DNA of 64,000 nucleotides from Alloscardovia macacae (lineage in GTDB: Bacteria > Actinomycetota > Actinomycetes > Actinomycetales > Bifidobacteriaceae), in assembly GCF_002259705.1 (NCBI RefSeq), contig NZ_MWWT01000001.1, positions 418,285-482,284 of the forward strand. The letters run 5' to 3'. Below are positions 16,108 through 24,414 of the stretch, piece after piece. A program made the translations under genes and the position numbers. Numbering within the stretch: the stretch's first letter is position 1; each line of letters opens with the position of its first letter. The notes beneath the pieces are model-generated. The model had not been told where the DNA came from. It made no database searches and worked only from the letters and a program-made list of their open reading frames with translations.

Positions 16108-17655
16108 GTGAATCCGTTCCTTCCTGAGGGCGAATATATTCCAGACGCGGAGCCGTACATTTTCGGCGACCGCGTCTACATCTATGGCTCGCATGACCAG
16201 TTCGGCGCTCCCATCTTCTGCACGGGAGACTACATGGCGTGGTCAGCGCCCGTGGAGAGCTTCGAAAAGCCGGGTGCATGGCGCTGTGATGGCGTGCTGT
16301 ATAGAAAGACGCAGGATCCGCTGAATACGCTGGGTCTGCGGCTTCTTTTCGCTCCGGACGTCTGCCAGGGGCCAGATGGGCGTTTTTACCTCTACTATGC
16401 GTTCGATTTTATGGGCATTATGGGCGTGGCCGTGGCGGACGAGCCTGCTGGTCCGTTTGAATTTTACGGCCACGTACGACACGCCGACGGCACGCTGTGG
16501 GGACGCCGTGCTGGGGACTCGTTTCCGTTCGACCCGGCTGTCCTCGTAGATGGCGGCCGCGTGTACCTCTATTCCGGCTTTTATACGCCCGTTTCGCGCG
16601 TTCTGACAGGCTTTCATCAGCTCAATTTTCCCGGAGGCGTGGTCGTGGAACTCAGCGACGATATGCTCACGCTGAAAGGGGAGGAAGAATTGGCCTTTCC
16701 GAGGGAAGACGGCGAATTCTTCGAAGCCAGCTCTATCCGGAAGATAGGCGCATACTATTACTTCGTCTACTCCTCGCAGCGTAACCATGAACTCAAATAC
16801 GCGGTCAGCAGCAGGCCGAACGGCGGGTTCGAGTACGCGGGCACGCTCGTGAGTATAGGAAATGTGGGCCTGCACGGCATTACGGACGAGCGACACGCGG
16901 ATAATTACCTGGGAAATACGCACGGCGGACTGCTCCAGCGCGGCGAGGATTTTTACATCTTCTACCACCGCCAGACGAACCGCACGTCGTACGCGCGCCA
17001 GGCCTGCGCGGAAAAGCTCACGTACACGCGAGACGCGCGTGGCATGCTCCACTTCCAGCAGGCGGAAATAACGACACGCGGAGCAGATGACGCCCCGCTC
17101 ACGCTCGGCGTGTCTGCAGAGACGTCTCTCAAGGCGTACACGGCGAGTACGCTGTGGGCGGGTGGGCACGAGACGCTGCGCTACGACGCGCCTATGACCC
17201 GTGCTGAGCGGGCGAAACATCCGTACTTCACGCAGGAGCGCGGAGAAGACGGCGTGTCGGGTATCGCGGTTCGTCAGTACATAGCGAATATGACAGATGG
17301 CGCGACATGCGGATTTACGTACGTCTCCACGGCGTGTCTCGAAGAGCTTAGCCGAGTGAGTGTGCGAGCGCGTGCTCGGCGTGGCGCGGTGGGAGAACTC
17401 GTCGTGTCTGTACAGGCGCGAGGGCAGGCGCGAGGGCAGCGACGGGAGAGCCAGCGTGCGGTTCTCGCCCGGATTCCAGTGAGTGGAAGAGGTACGCGTG
17501 GTTTTGTCATGAAGCCGCAGTGGGCGGTGTATGAGGCGGCTGCTTTTGCTCTGGAGCGTAAGGAAATCGGCGCGGATGAGGTAGCGCTATATGTGACGTA
17601 CGAGGGGACGGGTGCTGTGGATTTGCTCGATATGTGCGGCACGTGTGGCGAATGA
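16108..17655 (+). CDS. GH43-like glycoside hydrolase
   Basis: 515 aa, starting at GTG 16108. The five-bladed beta-propeller hallmark is visible: PDAEPYIFGDRVYIYGSHD (catalytic-base Asp), APDVCQGPDGRFYLYYAFD (pKa-modulating Asp) and a Glu in FEASSIRKIG as candidate acid. Family 43 enzymes cut arabinosides, xylosides or related bonds. The second half (about residues 330-515) is a beta-rich accessory region. No signal peptide, so it acts on imported oligosaccharides. The GH51 arabinofuranosidase at 38 kb could work with it. Substrate is not determined. Confidence 0.82.
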   Translation: MNPFLPEGEYIPDAEPYIFGDRVYIYGSHDQFGAPIFCTGDYMAWSAPVESFEKPGAWRCDGVLYRKTQDPLNTLGLRLLFAPDVCQGPDGRFYLYYAFDFMGIMGVAVADEPAGPFEFYGHVRHADGTLWGRRAGDSFPFDPAVLVDGGRVYLYSGFYTPVSRVLTGFHQLNFPGGVVVELSDDMLTLKGEEELAFPREDGEFFEASSIRKIGAYYYFVYSSQRNHELKYAVSSRPNGGFEYAGTLVSIGNVGLHGITDERHADNYLGNTHGGLLQRGEDFYIFYHRQTNRTSYARQACAEKLTYTRDARGMLHFQQAEITTRGADDAPLTLGVSAETSLKAYTASTLWAGGHETLRYDAPMTRAERAKHPYFTQERGEDGVSGIAVRQYIANMTDGATCGFTYVSTACLEELSRVSVRARARRGAVGELVVSVQARGQARGQRRESQRAVLARIPVSGRGTRGFVMKPQWAVYEAAAFALERKEIGADEVALYVTYEGTGAVDLLDMCGTCGE

Positions 17656-17729
17656 AAAAAAACGAGTAAAATAGTATGTACTCATAAGCCATCGTGGGCT
17701 GAACGAGAATACTCGGGCGGTGATGCAGG

Positions 17730-18017
17730 ATGTGGACGGTAGTGCGGAACGCGTGTACAGCCATGTGGCGCTACATCATGCGTAACTCATGTTTTTGGGC
17801 AGTGGTGACAGTCATCGTCATGTGGATGGCATTCTTTATGACGATGGTGGGAGCGCATACGGTGTCTCTTCATCCGAATACTGCAGAGAATAACCATCTC
17901 TGGGACGTTCGCATATTCGTGGTGTATGGTCTCGGATGCATAATCTCCACCGCTTCACGAGTGCCTCTGCAGAGGAGCAGAGGCAGGACACAGAAAGAAA
18001 AGAAAGAGAGGAGATAA
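17730..18017 (+). CDS. Small membrane protein of unknown function
   Basis: 95 aa with two hydrophobic helices (about 20-45 and 63-80) and a Lys/Arg-rich tail. I do not recognise a family. The stop is 3 nt before the next start, so the two form an operon. Confidence 0.6.
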   Translation: MWTVVRNACTAMWRYIMRNSCFWAVVTVIVMWMAFFMTMVGAHTVSLHPNTAENNHLWDVRIFVVYGLGCIISTASRVPLQRSRGRTQKEKKERR

Positions 18018-18020
18018 CAG

Positions 18021-18419
18021 ATGCGTAACATCACTCTATTTTTCACGCGTCCACGTACCTGGGCGTGTATAAGTGCTCTCGCCGGATGGCTCATACTCGG
18101 CATAGTTCGTTCGCAGGCGCAGATGTTCGAGCTGGTGAGTCTTAGTGCTGAAATGCGAGCCTACTGGTCGAAGATGGTCATCCTCGTGCCGTTTTTCCTC
18201 ACGACTCTCATCGCCTGCATCTGCGCTATGGCTGATACGCGCGTACGCGCTGGCGTGAGAGTGGGATTTAGTGTGGGGCTCGTCGCGCAGTATTGTGCGC
18301 TTCTCAGCCTCCTACTCTACACCGGTAGTTCGCAGATTCCCCTAGCGGAAGTGGGTCTTTTCCTTCTCGGAGGCTGTGTGGCTCTCCTGCTCGGGATAGT
18401 CATGGTGTGTCAGAAGTAA
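18021..18419 (+). CDS. Four-helix membrane protein of unknown function
   Basis: 132 aa; four hydrophobic segments (about 15-30, 49-70, 80-101, 108-129). RBS AGAGAGGAG lies before the ATG, within the end of the upstream gene. No motifs recognised. A shared terminator with the convergent sugar-binding gene follows. Confidence 0.65.
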   Translation: MRNITLFFTRPRTWACISALAGWLILGIVRSQAQMFELVSLSAEMRAYWSKMVILVPFFLTTLIACICAMADTRVRAGVRVGFSVGLVAQYCALLSLLLYTGSSQIPLAEVGLFLLGGCVALLLGIVMVCQK

Positions 18420-18431
18420 GGAATGCACGAG

Positions 18432-18470
18432 AAAGGGTGGAGAGAATCTAGTAGTCTCTCCACCCTTTCT
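18432..18470. terminator. Bidirectional terminator
   Basis: 14-bp perfect stem (18432-18445 with 18455-18468) between convergent genes, A-run on the left and T-run on the right. Confidence 0.85.
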
Positions 18471-18485
18471 GAGAAGAACGCCGCG

Positions 18486-19670
18486 TTACTGCTGCTTGGT
18501 CAGCTCGTCGAAGCGCTCCTGCGTGATGAAGTTCGCTTTCACCACCTCAGTGAGATTACTCTTCTCGAGAGTGAGCGGGTCGAGCAGCTTCGACTTCACG
18601 TCCACCACACCGTTATTCATGCTGCCGTTCAGGCCGGAGACGTCCTTACCCTCGGCGAGCTGGACGACCATCTCGTACACGGCGTCCGCGAGCTTCGCTA
18701 CATCCTTAAACACGGTCATGGACTGCAGATCCTGGCTGATGTTCGCCACGGCTATTTCGTTCGCGTCCTGGCCTGTGATGACTGGCCAGCTGTCCGTTCC
18801 CGGCTTCATGTCTGGGCGCTTGGTTTGGATGGCGTTAATGACGCCCTGAGCGAGGTCATCGTTTGGTGTGAGCACTGCGTCCAATTTTTCCCCATGCGCA
18901 TAGCTCGAGTCCAGAATGGATTCCATGTCCGTCTGAGTCTGTGCGGTCTTCCAGGACATCACGGAGATGGACTGCCACTTGTCGAGAGTGAAGTTACCAT
19001 CGACGCCACCACCGTGGTTCGAGATGCTCTTCAAGACTCCACTCTTAAAGTATGGCTGGAGAAGCTCCCATGCACCCTTAAAGAAGAACTTCGCATTATT
19101 ATCATCTGGAGAGCCAGTGAAGACTTCCATGTTAAATGGTCCCTTCGCGCCCTTTTCGAGACCGAGCTTATCGATGATGTACTTCGCCTGGAGCACGCCT
19201 ACCTGCTCGAGCTGGAAGGTAGCGTAGTAATCCACGGCTTCCGTGTTCATGATGAGGCGGTCATACGCGATCACCTTCGCACCGGCCTCGTGAGCCTTTT
19301 CTACAGCTGGTCCTACAGAGGTGCCGTCCTTTGCTGCCACCACGATGATCTTCGCGTTATTATTCACCATGTTTTCTATGTCTGCATTCTGCTGTGACGG
19401 CTTATCATCCGCATAGGAGAGGATGACCTTATAGCCAGCCTTTTCCAGCTTCGTGCGCAGGTTCTTACCATCCTTATTCCAGCGTTCCATGGATTTCGTC
19501 GGCATGGATATGCCTATGGTGGCACCCTTTTCCATAGCTCCCGAGGAGGATCCTCCTGCAGATCCCGAGCGGGTGGCAGAGCAGGCTCCGAGGCCTACGA
19601 GTAATGCTGCTGAAGCGATCATAGCTACGGTGGTGTGTGCTACGCGCGAGAAAACTTTCATCGTGGTCAT
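18486..19670 (-). CDS. chvE: ChvE-type multiple-sugar ABC transporter substrate-binding lipoprotein
   Basis: 394 aa from ATG 19670, with AAGGAG 8 nt upstream; a GTG at 19676 is too close. A lipobox LGAC at about residue 26 gives a lipid-anchored mature protein. Periplasmic-binding-protein fold of the xylose/ribose-binding (PBP1) class: IGISMPTKSMERWNKDGKNL, KIIVVAAKDGTSVGP, AYDRLI, VLTPNDDLAQGV, PVITGQDAN. ChvE-like proteins bind aldoses such as arabinose, xylose, glucose or galactose. The usual ATPase (GguA) and permease (GguB) genes are not adjacent, so it is an orphan or was separated. An 8-bp dyad lies upstream. Confidence 0.88.
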   Translation of the reverse strand: MTTMKVFSRVAHTTVAMIASAALLVGLGACSATRSGSAGGSSSGAMEKGATIGISMPTKSMERWNKDGKNLRTKLEKAGYKVILSYADDKPSQQNADIENMVNNNAKIIVVAAKDGTSVGPAVEKAHEAGAKVIAYDRLIMNTEAVDYYATFQLEQVGVLQAKYIIDKLGLEKGAKGPFNMEVFTGSPDDNNAKFFFKGAWELLQPYFKSGVLKSISNHGGGVDGNFTLDKWQSISVMSWKTAQTQTDMESILDSSYAHGEKLDAVLTPNDDLAQGVINAIQTKRPDMKPGTDSWPVITGQDANEIAVANISQDLQSMTVFKDVAKLADAVYEMVVQLAEGKDVSGLNGSMNNGVVDVKSKLLDPLTLEKSNLTEVVKANFITQERFDELTKQQ

Positions 19671-19810
19671 ATTCACTTCTCCTTCAAAGTTACGTATGAG
19701 CGTATGCTGCGCGGCGTATGGGCTTAAGTACCGCAGCTCTGAGGGTGGGGCAGGGCGGCTCCGCTGTGCCGAACTCCCAGGGCTTGCTTAGAGTCTAACA
19801 CAAAAAATCG

Positions 19811-19835
19811 AGTTAGTTAAACGAACGAACTAACT
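19811..19835. promoter_or_regulatory. Operator-like palindrome upstream of chvE
   Basis: AGTTAGTT and AACTAACT (19811-19818, 19828-19835) are separated by 9 nt. On the minus strand an extended -10 TGTTAGACT follows within about 25 bp, so a bound protein would cover the promoter. This suits sugar-responsive control by a ROK- or LacI-type repressor not present here. Confidence 0.55.
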
Positions 19836-19864
19836 AAAGGTGCGCGACACGCCGAAGAAAAGAG

Positions 19865-19895
19865 TGCTGAGCCCTTGTAAATAAAGGACTCAGCA
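19865..19895. terminator. Hairpin upstream of the SnoaL-like gene
   Basis: 12-bp stem TGCTGAGCCCTT with AAGGACTCAGCA (one G-U), loop GTAAATA. There is no gene ending here on the plus strand, so it may be a 5' leader structure. Confidence 0.4.
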
Positions 19896-19962
19896 AGGGT
19901 AGAGAAAAAATTGGCAGACAAAAATAGATGTAATACTTGCGGTTACAGCAAAAGGAAAACCC

Positions 19963-20616
19963 ATAACGAATACACAGAAGGCACTCGCGCTCATCTCCAT
20001 TTTCGCGTCCGGCGATGCACAGGCAGCACGCGAGCTTCTCGCAGACGGATACATTCAGCATAATCTCGCGTATGACACGGGTGCAGACGCATTCGTGGGT
20101 GCGGTAGAATACCTGGCATCCGCTCCAGTGAAGACTACGGTACAGAACGTCCGTGCATTCGAGGATGGCGATAAGGTCGTGCTGCAGACGGTGTATAACT
20201 TCGCTGGCGCTGGCGAGCAGGTGGCATTCGATGTCTTCCGCTTCGATGAGAACGGAAAGATAGCGGAGCACTGGGATAACCTCGCTGCGCTTGCTCCTGC
20301 AAATCCTTCAGGTCATACGCAGATAGACAGCCCAGTGGAGGCGGCTGACCTCGAGAAGACGGAAGAAAATCGTGCAGTAGTACAGAACTTCCTTCATGAC
20401 GTCATGCAGGGTATCTCCATGGTGTATGACACCGTCCACCAGGTACTGGCGCAGGGAAATATGGTTCTGGCCATCTCGGAAGGATCCTTCGGCGGCGCTC
20501 CTACCTCGTACTATGACCTGTGGCGCGTGGAAGACGGGAAGATAGCTGAGCACTGGGATGTTATGGAGACCATCGCAGATAAGGCGACCTGGCAGAACGA
20601 GAACGGTAAGTTCTAA
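19963..20616 (+). CDS. SnoaL/NTF2-like protein with an apparent ATA start codon
   Basis: 217 aa if read from ATA 19963. The frame holds ITNTQKALALISIFASGD, then ELLADGYIQHNLAYDTG, which is the normal N-terminal part of a SnoaL-like domain, and continues without a stop to YDLWRVEDGKIAEHWDVMET. The only conventional in-frame start is GTG 20095, deep inside the fold (residue 45). AAAAGGA lies 6 nt before the ATA, ideal for initiation there. The enzyme class catalyses aldol-condensation-like or isomerase chemistry; substrate unknown. Automated annotation would probably call it from GTG 20095. Confidence 0.75.
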   Translation: MTNTQKALALISIFASGDAQAARELLADGYIQHNLAYDTGADAFVGAVEYLASAPVKTTVQNVRAFEDGDKVVLQTVYNFAGAGEQVAFDVFRFDENGKIAEHWDNLAALAPANPSGHTQIDSPVEAADLEKTEENRAVVQNFLHDVMQGISMVYDTVHQVLAQGNMVLAISEGSFGGAPTSYYDLWRVEDGKIAEHWDVMETIADKATWQNENGKF

Positions 20617-20641
20617 GCTCTCAGTTCTGGGGACATATGCG

Positions 20642-20675
20642 AGAAGGGGCTCTCCGTGAGGAGATCCCCTTCTTT
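20642..20675. terminator. Terminator between the SnoaL-like gene and tRNA-Phe
   Basis: AGAAGGGGCTCTCC pairs with GGAGATCCCCTTCT (14 nt, one mismatch), loop GTGA, followed by TT. It serves convergent transcripts. Confidence 0.8.
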
Positions 20676-20681
20676 AACCAG

Positions 20682-20754
20682 TGGCTCCGACCGGCGTCGA
20701 TCCGGTGACCTTACGATTTTCAGTCGCACGCTCTACCAACTGAGCTACAGAGCC
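20682..20754 (-). tRNA. tRNA-Phe (GAA)
   Basis: 73 nt. Acceptor GGCTCTG/CGGAGCC, D-loop AGCTCAGTTGGTAGAG, anticodon loop CTGAAAA with GAA, T-arm GGATCGACGCC. CCA is not encoded. It follows tRNA-Asp on the same strand. Confidence 0.95.
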
Positions 20755-20779
20755 ATATTATGTTATTTTGAGAAAAGAA

Positions 20780-20803
20780 AACCCGGTAGAACCGGGTTCT
20801 TTT
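20780..20803. terminator. Hairpin between the two tRNA genes
   Basis: AACCCGGT / ACCGGGTT with loop AGA and T-rich sequence on both sides; on the minus strand it ends the tRNA-Asp transcript. Confidence 0.75.
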
Positions 20804-20808
20804 TCCAG

Positions 20809-20882
20809 CGACTCCGACCGGACTTGAACCGGCGACCTCCGCCGTGACAGGGCGGCGCTCTAACCAACTGAGCTACGGAGCC
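20809..20882 (-). tRNA. tRNA-Asp (GTC)
   Basis: 74 nt. Acceptor GGCTCCG/CGGAGTC, anticodon stem CCGCC/GGCGG with GTC in the loop, T-arm GGTTCAAGTCC. CCA is not encoded. A matched promoter lies 37 bp upstream. Confidence 0.95.
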
Positions 20883-20918
20883 ACAATCGCTTGCAATCTC
20901 TTGCGGCGACGAGATATA

Positions 20919-20947
20919 ACTATAGAGCACTTTTCACTAGCGCGCAA
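20919..20947 (-). promoter_or_regulatory. Promoter of tRNA-Asp
   Basis: On the minus strand TTGCGC, 17-bp spacer, TATAGT. The tRNA-Glu promoter has the same -35 hexamer and spacing. Confidence 0.8.
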
Positions 20948-20960
20948 GTCGGGTACGAAA

Positions 20961-20994
20961 AAAGCCCTAGAAACCGCATGATTTCTAGGGCTTT
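20961..20994 (-). terminator. Terminator of galE
   Basis: 13-bp stem AAAGCCCTAGAAA with TTTCTAGGGCTTT; the minus strand continues TTTTTCG. Confidence 0.85.
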
Positions 20995-21035
20995 ACGGCG
21001 TGTCGTCTTCGGCCTTATAGGGCCTTATAAGGCGC

Positions 21036-22046
21036 TTAGTTCTTCTGCTCCCAGTTCTCCACGTCGATGTGATGCGCAGGATTTGCCTGCCATGCCTTCC
21101 ATGCGGACTCCACGATGTCGTGAACGTCATACTGTGCATGCCAGCCCATCTCGGTGTTAATGCGCTCTGGGGAACCGATGAGGTGCGGTGGGTCGCCAGC
21201 GCGGCGAGGCTGGATGGTCTCTACGAATGGCAGACCAGAGACCTTCTTAATCTCATCGACTATCTGGCGCACGGACGTACCAGTGCCGGTGCCCACGTTA
21301 AAGGCATCGTACTTGCGCTCGTCGCGGTCGAGGTAGTTCATCGCTGCGATGTGCGCGTCAGCCAGGTCGGACACGTGGATGTAATCGCGCACGCAGGTGC
21401 CGTCGTCGGTAGGGTAGTCGTCGCCGAAGATAGCGGGGGCGAGACCACGCTGGAGGCGGTCAAGCACCATAGGTACGAGGTTCAGCACAGCTGGATCTTC
21501 CAGCTCTACAGGACCGCAGCCAGCGACATTGAAATAACGCAGTGCGCAGAAACGCAGGCCGTATGCGTGTGCTGCAGCGCGGCCCATCCACTCGCCGAAC
21601 AGCTTCGTCTGGCCGTATGGGTTAATAGGCACCATAGGCTGAACGTCTTCTGGAACGACGTCTACAGGAGGCTCGCCATACGTCGCGGCGGAGCTCGAGA
21701 AGACTATCTTCTGTACGTCGGCGTCCTTCATGGCCTGCAGAACGTTCAAAAGTCCGTTAATGTTCTGCTGGTAGTACCACAGTGGCTTTTCTACGGACTC
21801 GCCCACCTGCTTACGTGCGGCGAAGTGAATGACGGCGTCGACGTCTTCGTCGCGCATAATCTGAGCGAGGCGCTCATCTGCACCTGGTGCAGACACGTCC
21901 ATGCCATACAGGCGTGCGCCTTCGATGCGCGTGGACTTTCCGTAGCTCAGGTCATCAGCTACGACTACGCGCTTACCTGCTTCGTGGAGGGCGTGGACGA
22001 CGTGAGCGCCGATGTATCCGCAGCCTCCGGTAACAAGAACAGTCAT
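21036..22046 (-). CDS. galE: UDP-glucose 4-epimerase
   Basis: 336 aa. Interconverts UDP-glucose and UDP-galactose in the Leloir pathway and galactan synthesis. Rossmann motif GGCGYIGAH at the N-terminus, catalytic Ser/Tyr in SSSAATYGEP and YGQTKLFGE, and YFNVAGCGP are all visible. Length is typical. AAAGGAG lies 5 nt before the ATG. Confidence 0.95.
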   Translation of the reverse strand: MTVLVTGGCGYIGAHVVHALHEAGKRVVVADDLSYGKSTRIEGARLYGMDVSAPGADERLAQIMRDEDVDAVIHFAARKQVGESVEKPLWYYQQNINGLLNVLQAMKDADVQKIVFSSSAATYGEPPVDVVPEDVQPMVPINPYGQTKLFGEWMGRAAAHAYGLRFCALRYFNVAGCGPVELEDPAVLNLVPMVLDRLQRGLAPAIFGDDYPTDDGTCVRDYIHVSDLADAHIAAMNYLDRDERKYDAFNVGTGTGTSVRQIVDEIKKVSGLPFVETIQPRRAGDPPHLIGSPERINTEMGWHAQYDVHDIVESAWKAWQANPAHHIDVENWEQKN

Positions 22047-22074
22047 GTTACTCCTTTAATCGCGAGGATTCCCT

Positions 22075-22132
22075 AGTGTCACGCGCTGTGCACTTTTGTG
22101 CGCAGATGTGCGTTCGTGACACTTTTATTATA
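22075..22132 (-). promoter_or_regulatory. galE promoter with dyad in the leader
   Basis: Minus-strand TATAAT at 22127-22132, followed by AGTGTCACG...CGTGACACT (22115-22123 and 22075-22083), a 9-bp dyad around GTGC-rich sequence. It could be an operator just past the transcription start or a 5' leader hairpin. Confidence 0.55.
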
Positions 22133-22303
22133 GCGCGGAATGTGTATGATGAGAGTGGAATAGGCGATTTTTTAGTTAGTTCCTCGTACTTTTTCTGTGT
22201 GGATGCGTGCGCGCGTGCGTGAACATATGTGCGTGAGCGTGCGCGTCAGTATCCCGAGAGCTGTACGTGGCGCGCGAGATGACGCGAAACGAGGAGAACA
22301 TAT

Positions 22304-23131
22304 ATGGAACAGGAACCACAGGGGCAGGAGGCACGCCGCCGCGCGGTCGTCTCTTTCGTGCGCCGCTCATCGAAGCTCGACCCGCGCATGGAGCGCGCGT
22401 GGGAGAAGTACTCGGGGGAGTACTTGCTCGAGCTCGATAAAGGCGGCCATGAGCTCGGAGTAAGCGCGGATGTGCGGCTGAGTCGGGAGTTCCTCGCATC
22501 GGTCTGGGGTGAGGGCTTTCGGGCTGACGGACGTATTATCGTGGAGATAGGCACAGGTCAGGGTGAGAACATCGTGGCTGCTGCGGCCGCTCATTCGGAG
22601 GATAATTTCCTCGGGCTCGAGGTGTATACGCCAGGTGTGGCGCACGCTCTGCTGATGGCAGGAAAGCAGGAGCTGCATAATCTGCGCATGGTGCAGGTGA
22701 ATGCTCCGGAGCTTCTTCAGGCCTTCGAGCCGGGCGTGCTCGACGAGGTCTGGACCTTCTTCCCGGATCCGTGGCCGAAGACGAAGCATCATAAGCGCCG
22801 CATCGTGCAGGATGCGCTGGCGTCTGCTGTGCATGCTGCGCTGAAGGATGGCGGCGTCTGGCGCATCGCTACGGACATCGATGATTATGCTCTGCATGTG
22901 CACGAGGTCATGGATGTGCGCGCGGACTTCGAGAACGCGGGTGAGCTGACGGTGAGCCTAGCCACGGAGCACGTGAGCAAGGGGACTGCTGAGATGGCGG
23001 CTCAGCTTCCGCATGCGGACTTTACGGAGTCTGCGCGTTTCGAGGGGCGCGTGCTCACGAATTTCGAGAATAAGGGGATAGCTGCTGGCCGCGTTATTCA
23101 TGACATGACATACCGCGCTGTGCAGGCTTAA
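22304..23131 (+). CDS. trmB: tRNA (guanine-N7)-methyltransferase
   Basis: 275 aa. Methylates G46 of tRNA variable loops. SAM motif [21 protein letters not shown], and the signature [16 protein letters not shown] are present. A Lys/Arg-rich N-terminus of about 50 residues precedes the fold, normal for actinomycete members. RBS GAGGAG precedes the ATG. The upstream 250 bp have a GT/GCGT-rich stretch near 22200-22250. Confidence 0.94.
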   Translation: MEQEPQGQEARRRAVVSFVRRSSKLDPRMERAWEKYSGEYLLELDKGGHELGVSADVRLSREFLASVWGEGFRADGRIIVEIGTGQGENIVAAAAAHSEDNFLGLEVYTPGVAHALLMAGKQELHNLRMVQVNAPELLQAFEPGVLDEVWTFFPDPWPKTKHHKRRIVQDALASAVHAALKDGGVWRIATDIDDYALHVHEVMDVRADFENAGELTVSLATEHVSKGTAEMAAQLPHADFTESARFEGRVLTNFENKGIAAGRVIHDMTYRAVQA

Positions 23132-23155
23132 GGTCAATTCTTCCGCACCTTTCAC

Positions 23156-23194
23156 CGGCGTGTCGCTCGCGCATTTGTCGCGCGCGACACGCCG
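23156..23194 (+). terminator. Hairpin after trmB built from the CGGCGTGTCG word
   Basis: CGGCGTGTCGC (23156-23166) pairs perfectly with GCGACACGCCG (23184-23194). No U-tract follows. The same 10-mer recurs elsewhere between genes. Confidence 0.6.
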
Positions 23195-23208
23195 AAGTGC
23201 TCGAAGGC

Positions 23209-23237
23209 TTGCGCTGATGAGGGCTTTCCCGTAATAT
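23209..23237 (+). promoter_or_regulatory. Promoter of tRNA-Glu
   Basis: TTGCGC (23209-23214), 17-bp spacer, TAATAT (23232-23237), start point about 6 nt before the tRNA. Confidence 0.8.
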
Positions 23238-23248
23238 ATACCAAGTCA

Positions 23249-23320
23249 GCCCCCGTCGTCTAATGGTTAGGACATCAGACTTTCACTCTGACAACGAGAG
23301 TTCGATTCTCTCCGGGGGTA
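23249..23320 (+). tRNA. tRNA-Glu (TTC)
   Basis: 72 nt. Acceptor GCCCCCG/CGGGGGT, D-loop TCTAATGGTTAGGA, anticodon loop CTTTCAC with TTC, T-loop TTCGATTC. CCA not encoded. Confidence 0.96.
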
Positions 23321-23328
23321 CGACTCAA

Positions 23329-23356
23329 AGGCTCCAGCTTCTGCTGGAGCCTTTTT
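23329..23356 (+). terminator. Terminator of tRNA-Glu
   Basis: 10-bp stem AGGCTCCAGC with GCTGGAGCCT, loop TTCT, then TTTT. Confidence 0.9.
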
Positions 23357-23379
23357 CGTTATCTTGCGGAAAAGGAAAA

Positions 23380-23401
23380 GCCCCGTTCATACGAACGGGG
23401 C
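23380..23401 (-). terminator. Terminator of the 23.4-24.4 kb membrane-protein gene
   Basis: GCCCCGTTC/GAACGGGGC, loop ATAC; the minus strand continues TTTTCCTTTT. Confidence 0.85.
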
Positions 23402-23421
23402 CCAGCGCATCTCATCATTCC

Positions 23422-24381
23422 TTACGCGTGGAATTCACCGCGGTCGAAGGCGGCGCGGAATTCTTCCTCGGTAGGAACACGACCATAGGTGTCTTCAAAG
23501 GAGCGTGTCCATTCATCGGTCGATGGAATGGTATCGTGTATATCTTCTGCTGGAGCCTCATCTGTAGCCACAGTTTCTGGGGATACTGGAGGAACTGGCA
23601 TAGATGATATGCGCACGGATGCTTTCTGCTCCTGAGAGCGCAGGATGAATGCTGTGACAGTGCAGGCGAGTACCGCTAGTCCCAGTACTTGGGCGAAGAT
23701 GAGTCCCACTCCTGCACTAAAACCAGATCCCAGTCCCTGAGAGTTCGCCTGAGAAACTGCCAGAATCATCATGAGAATAGGGAAGGCGCCCGTAATAGTG
23801 GCGATGACCAGTGTCGTAAAGCGCAGAGATGTTTTTCCAGCGAAGCGCACCGCTGCACCGAAGCCGATGGTCAGAGCGAGCAGGCCGATGAAAAGATGAA
23901 CATCGGTAATAGGGGAGCCACCCAGCTGCTGGCTCATGCTCATAATCTCAAAACCGTTCAGATTCCTCTTAAAGAATCCCATGTCGAAGCTGTAGTAGGG
24001 CATGAAGAGGCTGAAGAACATGATGATAGCAGCGGTGAATGCGCCGAAGATGAGGAAGTCCTGGCGCTCGCCGACGGACAGAGAGGTAAAGTTCTTCGCC
24101 TCATTCATCGTGGTATTCACGGTAGCCTGTGTGAAAGTACGGGCAGAGTTCAGTGCAGCCTGTACCGAGTCTGAGGATGCTTCGAATGCAGGAGCTGCTG
24201 AATCTGCTGGATTTACTGGGGGTGCCGGCATGGCAGGGGCGGCAGGTGCTGGGGCTGGAGTAGCCGCAGCTACCTCGCCAGCTGCGAGAGCGGCCTGGTA
24301 GTCTTCGAGGGATGGCTTATGGCCATTCAAAGCTACGAACTGGTTATGCCAGTCCTGAGCAGACAGTGGTGTGGTCGTCAT
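23422..24381 (-). CDS. Membrane protein with a duplicated terminal motif, function unknown
   Basis: 319 aa. Four membrane helices (about residues 110-130, 160-182, 189-211, 222-245) are flanked by soluble ends. Residues 10-37 (WHNQFVALNGHKPSLEDYQA...) and the last 30 residues (WTRSFEDTYGRVPTEEEFRA...) are versions of the same short motif: W-x2-x-F-x5-G-x-x-P-x2-E-x-(Y/F)-x-A-A-x-x-x-G-E. Both lie on the same side of the membrane if the helix count is even. An Ala/Pro-rich linker follows the first copy. No family recognised. It stands just downstream of a glycosyltransferase gene on the same strand. Confidence 0.7.
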   Translation of the reverse strand: MTTTPLSAQDWHNQFVALNGHKPSLEDYQAALAAGEVAAATPAPAPAAPAMPAPPVNPADSAAPAFEASSDSVQAALNSARTFTQATVNTTMNEAKNFTSLSVGERQDFLIFGAFTAAIIMFFSLFMPYYSFDMGFFKRNLNGFEIMSMSQQLGGSPITDVHLFIGLLALTIGFGAAVRFAGKTSLRFTTLVIATITGAFPILMMILAVSQANSQGLGSGFSAGVGLIFAQVLGLAVLACTVTAFILRSQEQKASVRISSMPVPPVSPETVATDEAPAEDIHDTIPSTDEWTRSFEDTYGRVPTEEEFRAAFDRGEFHA

Positions 24382-24414
24382 AAAAGTATCTTTCTGTGAG
24401 AGGGGCTGTGCGGA

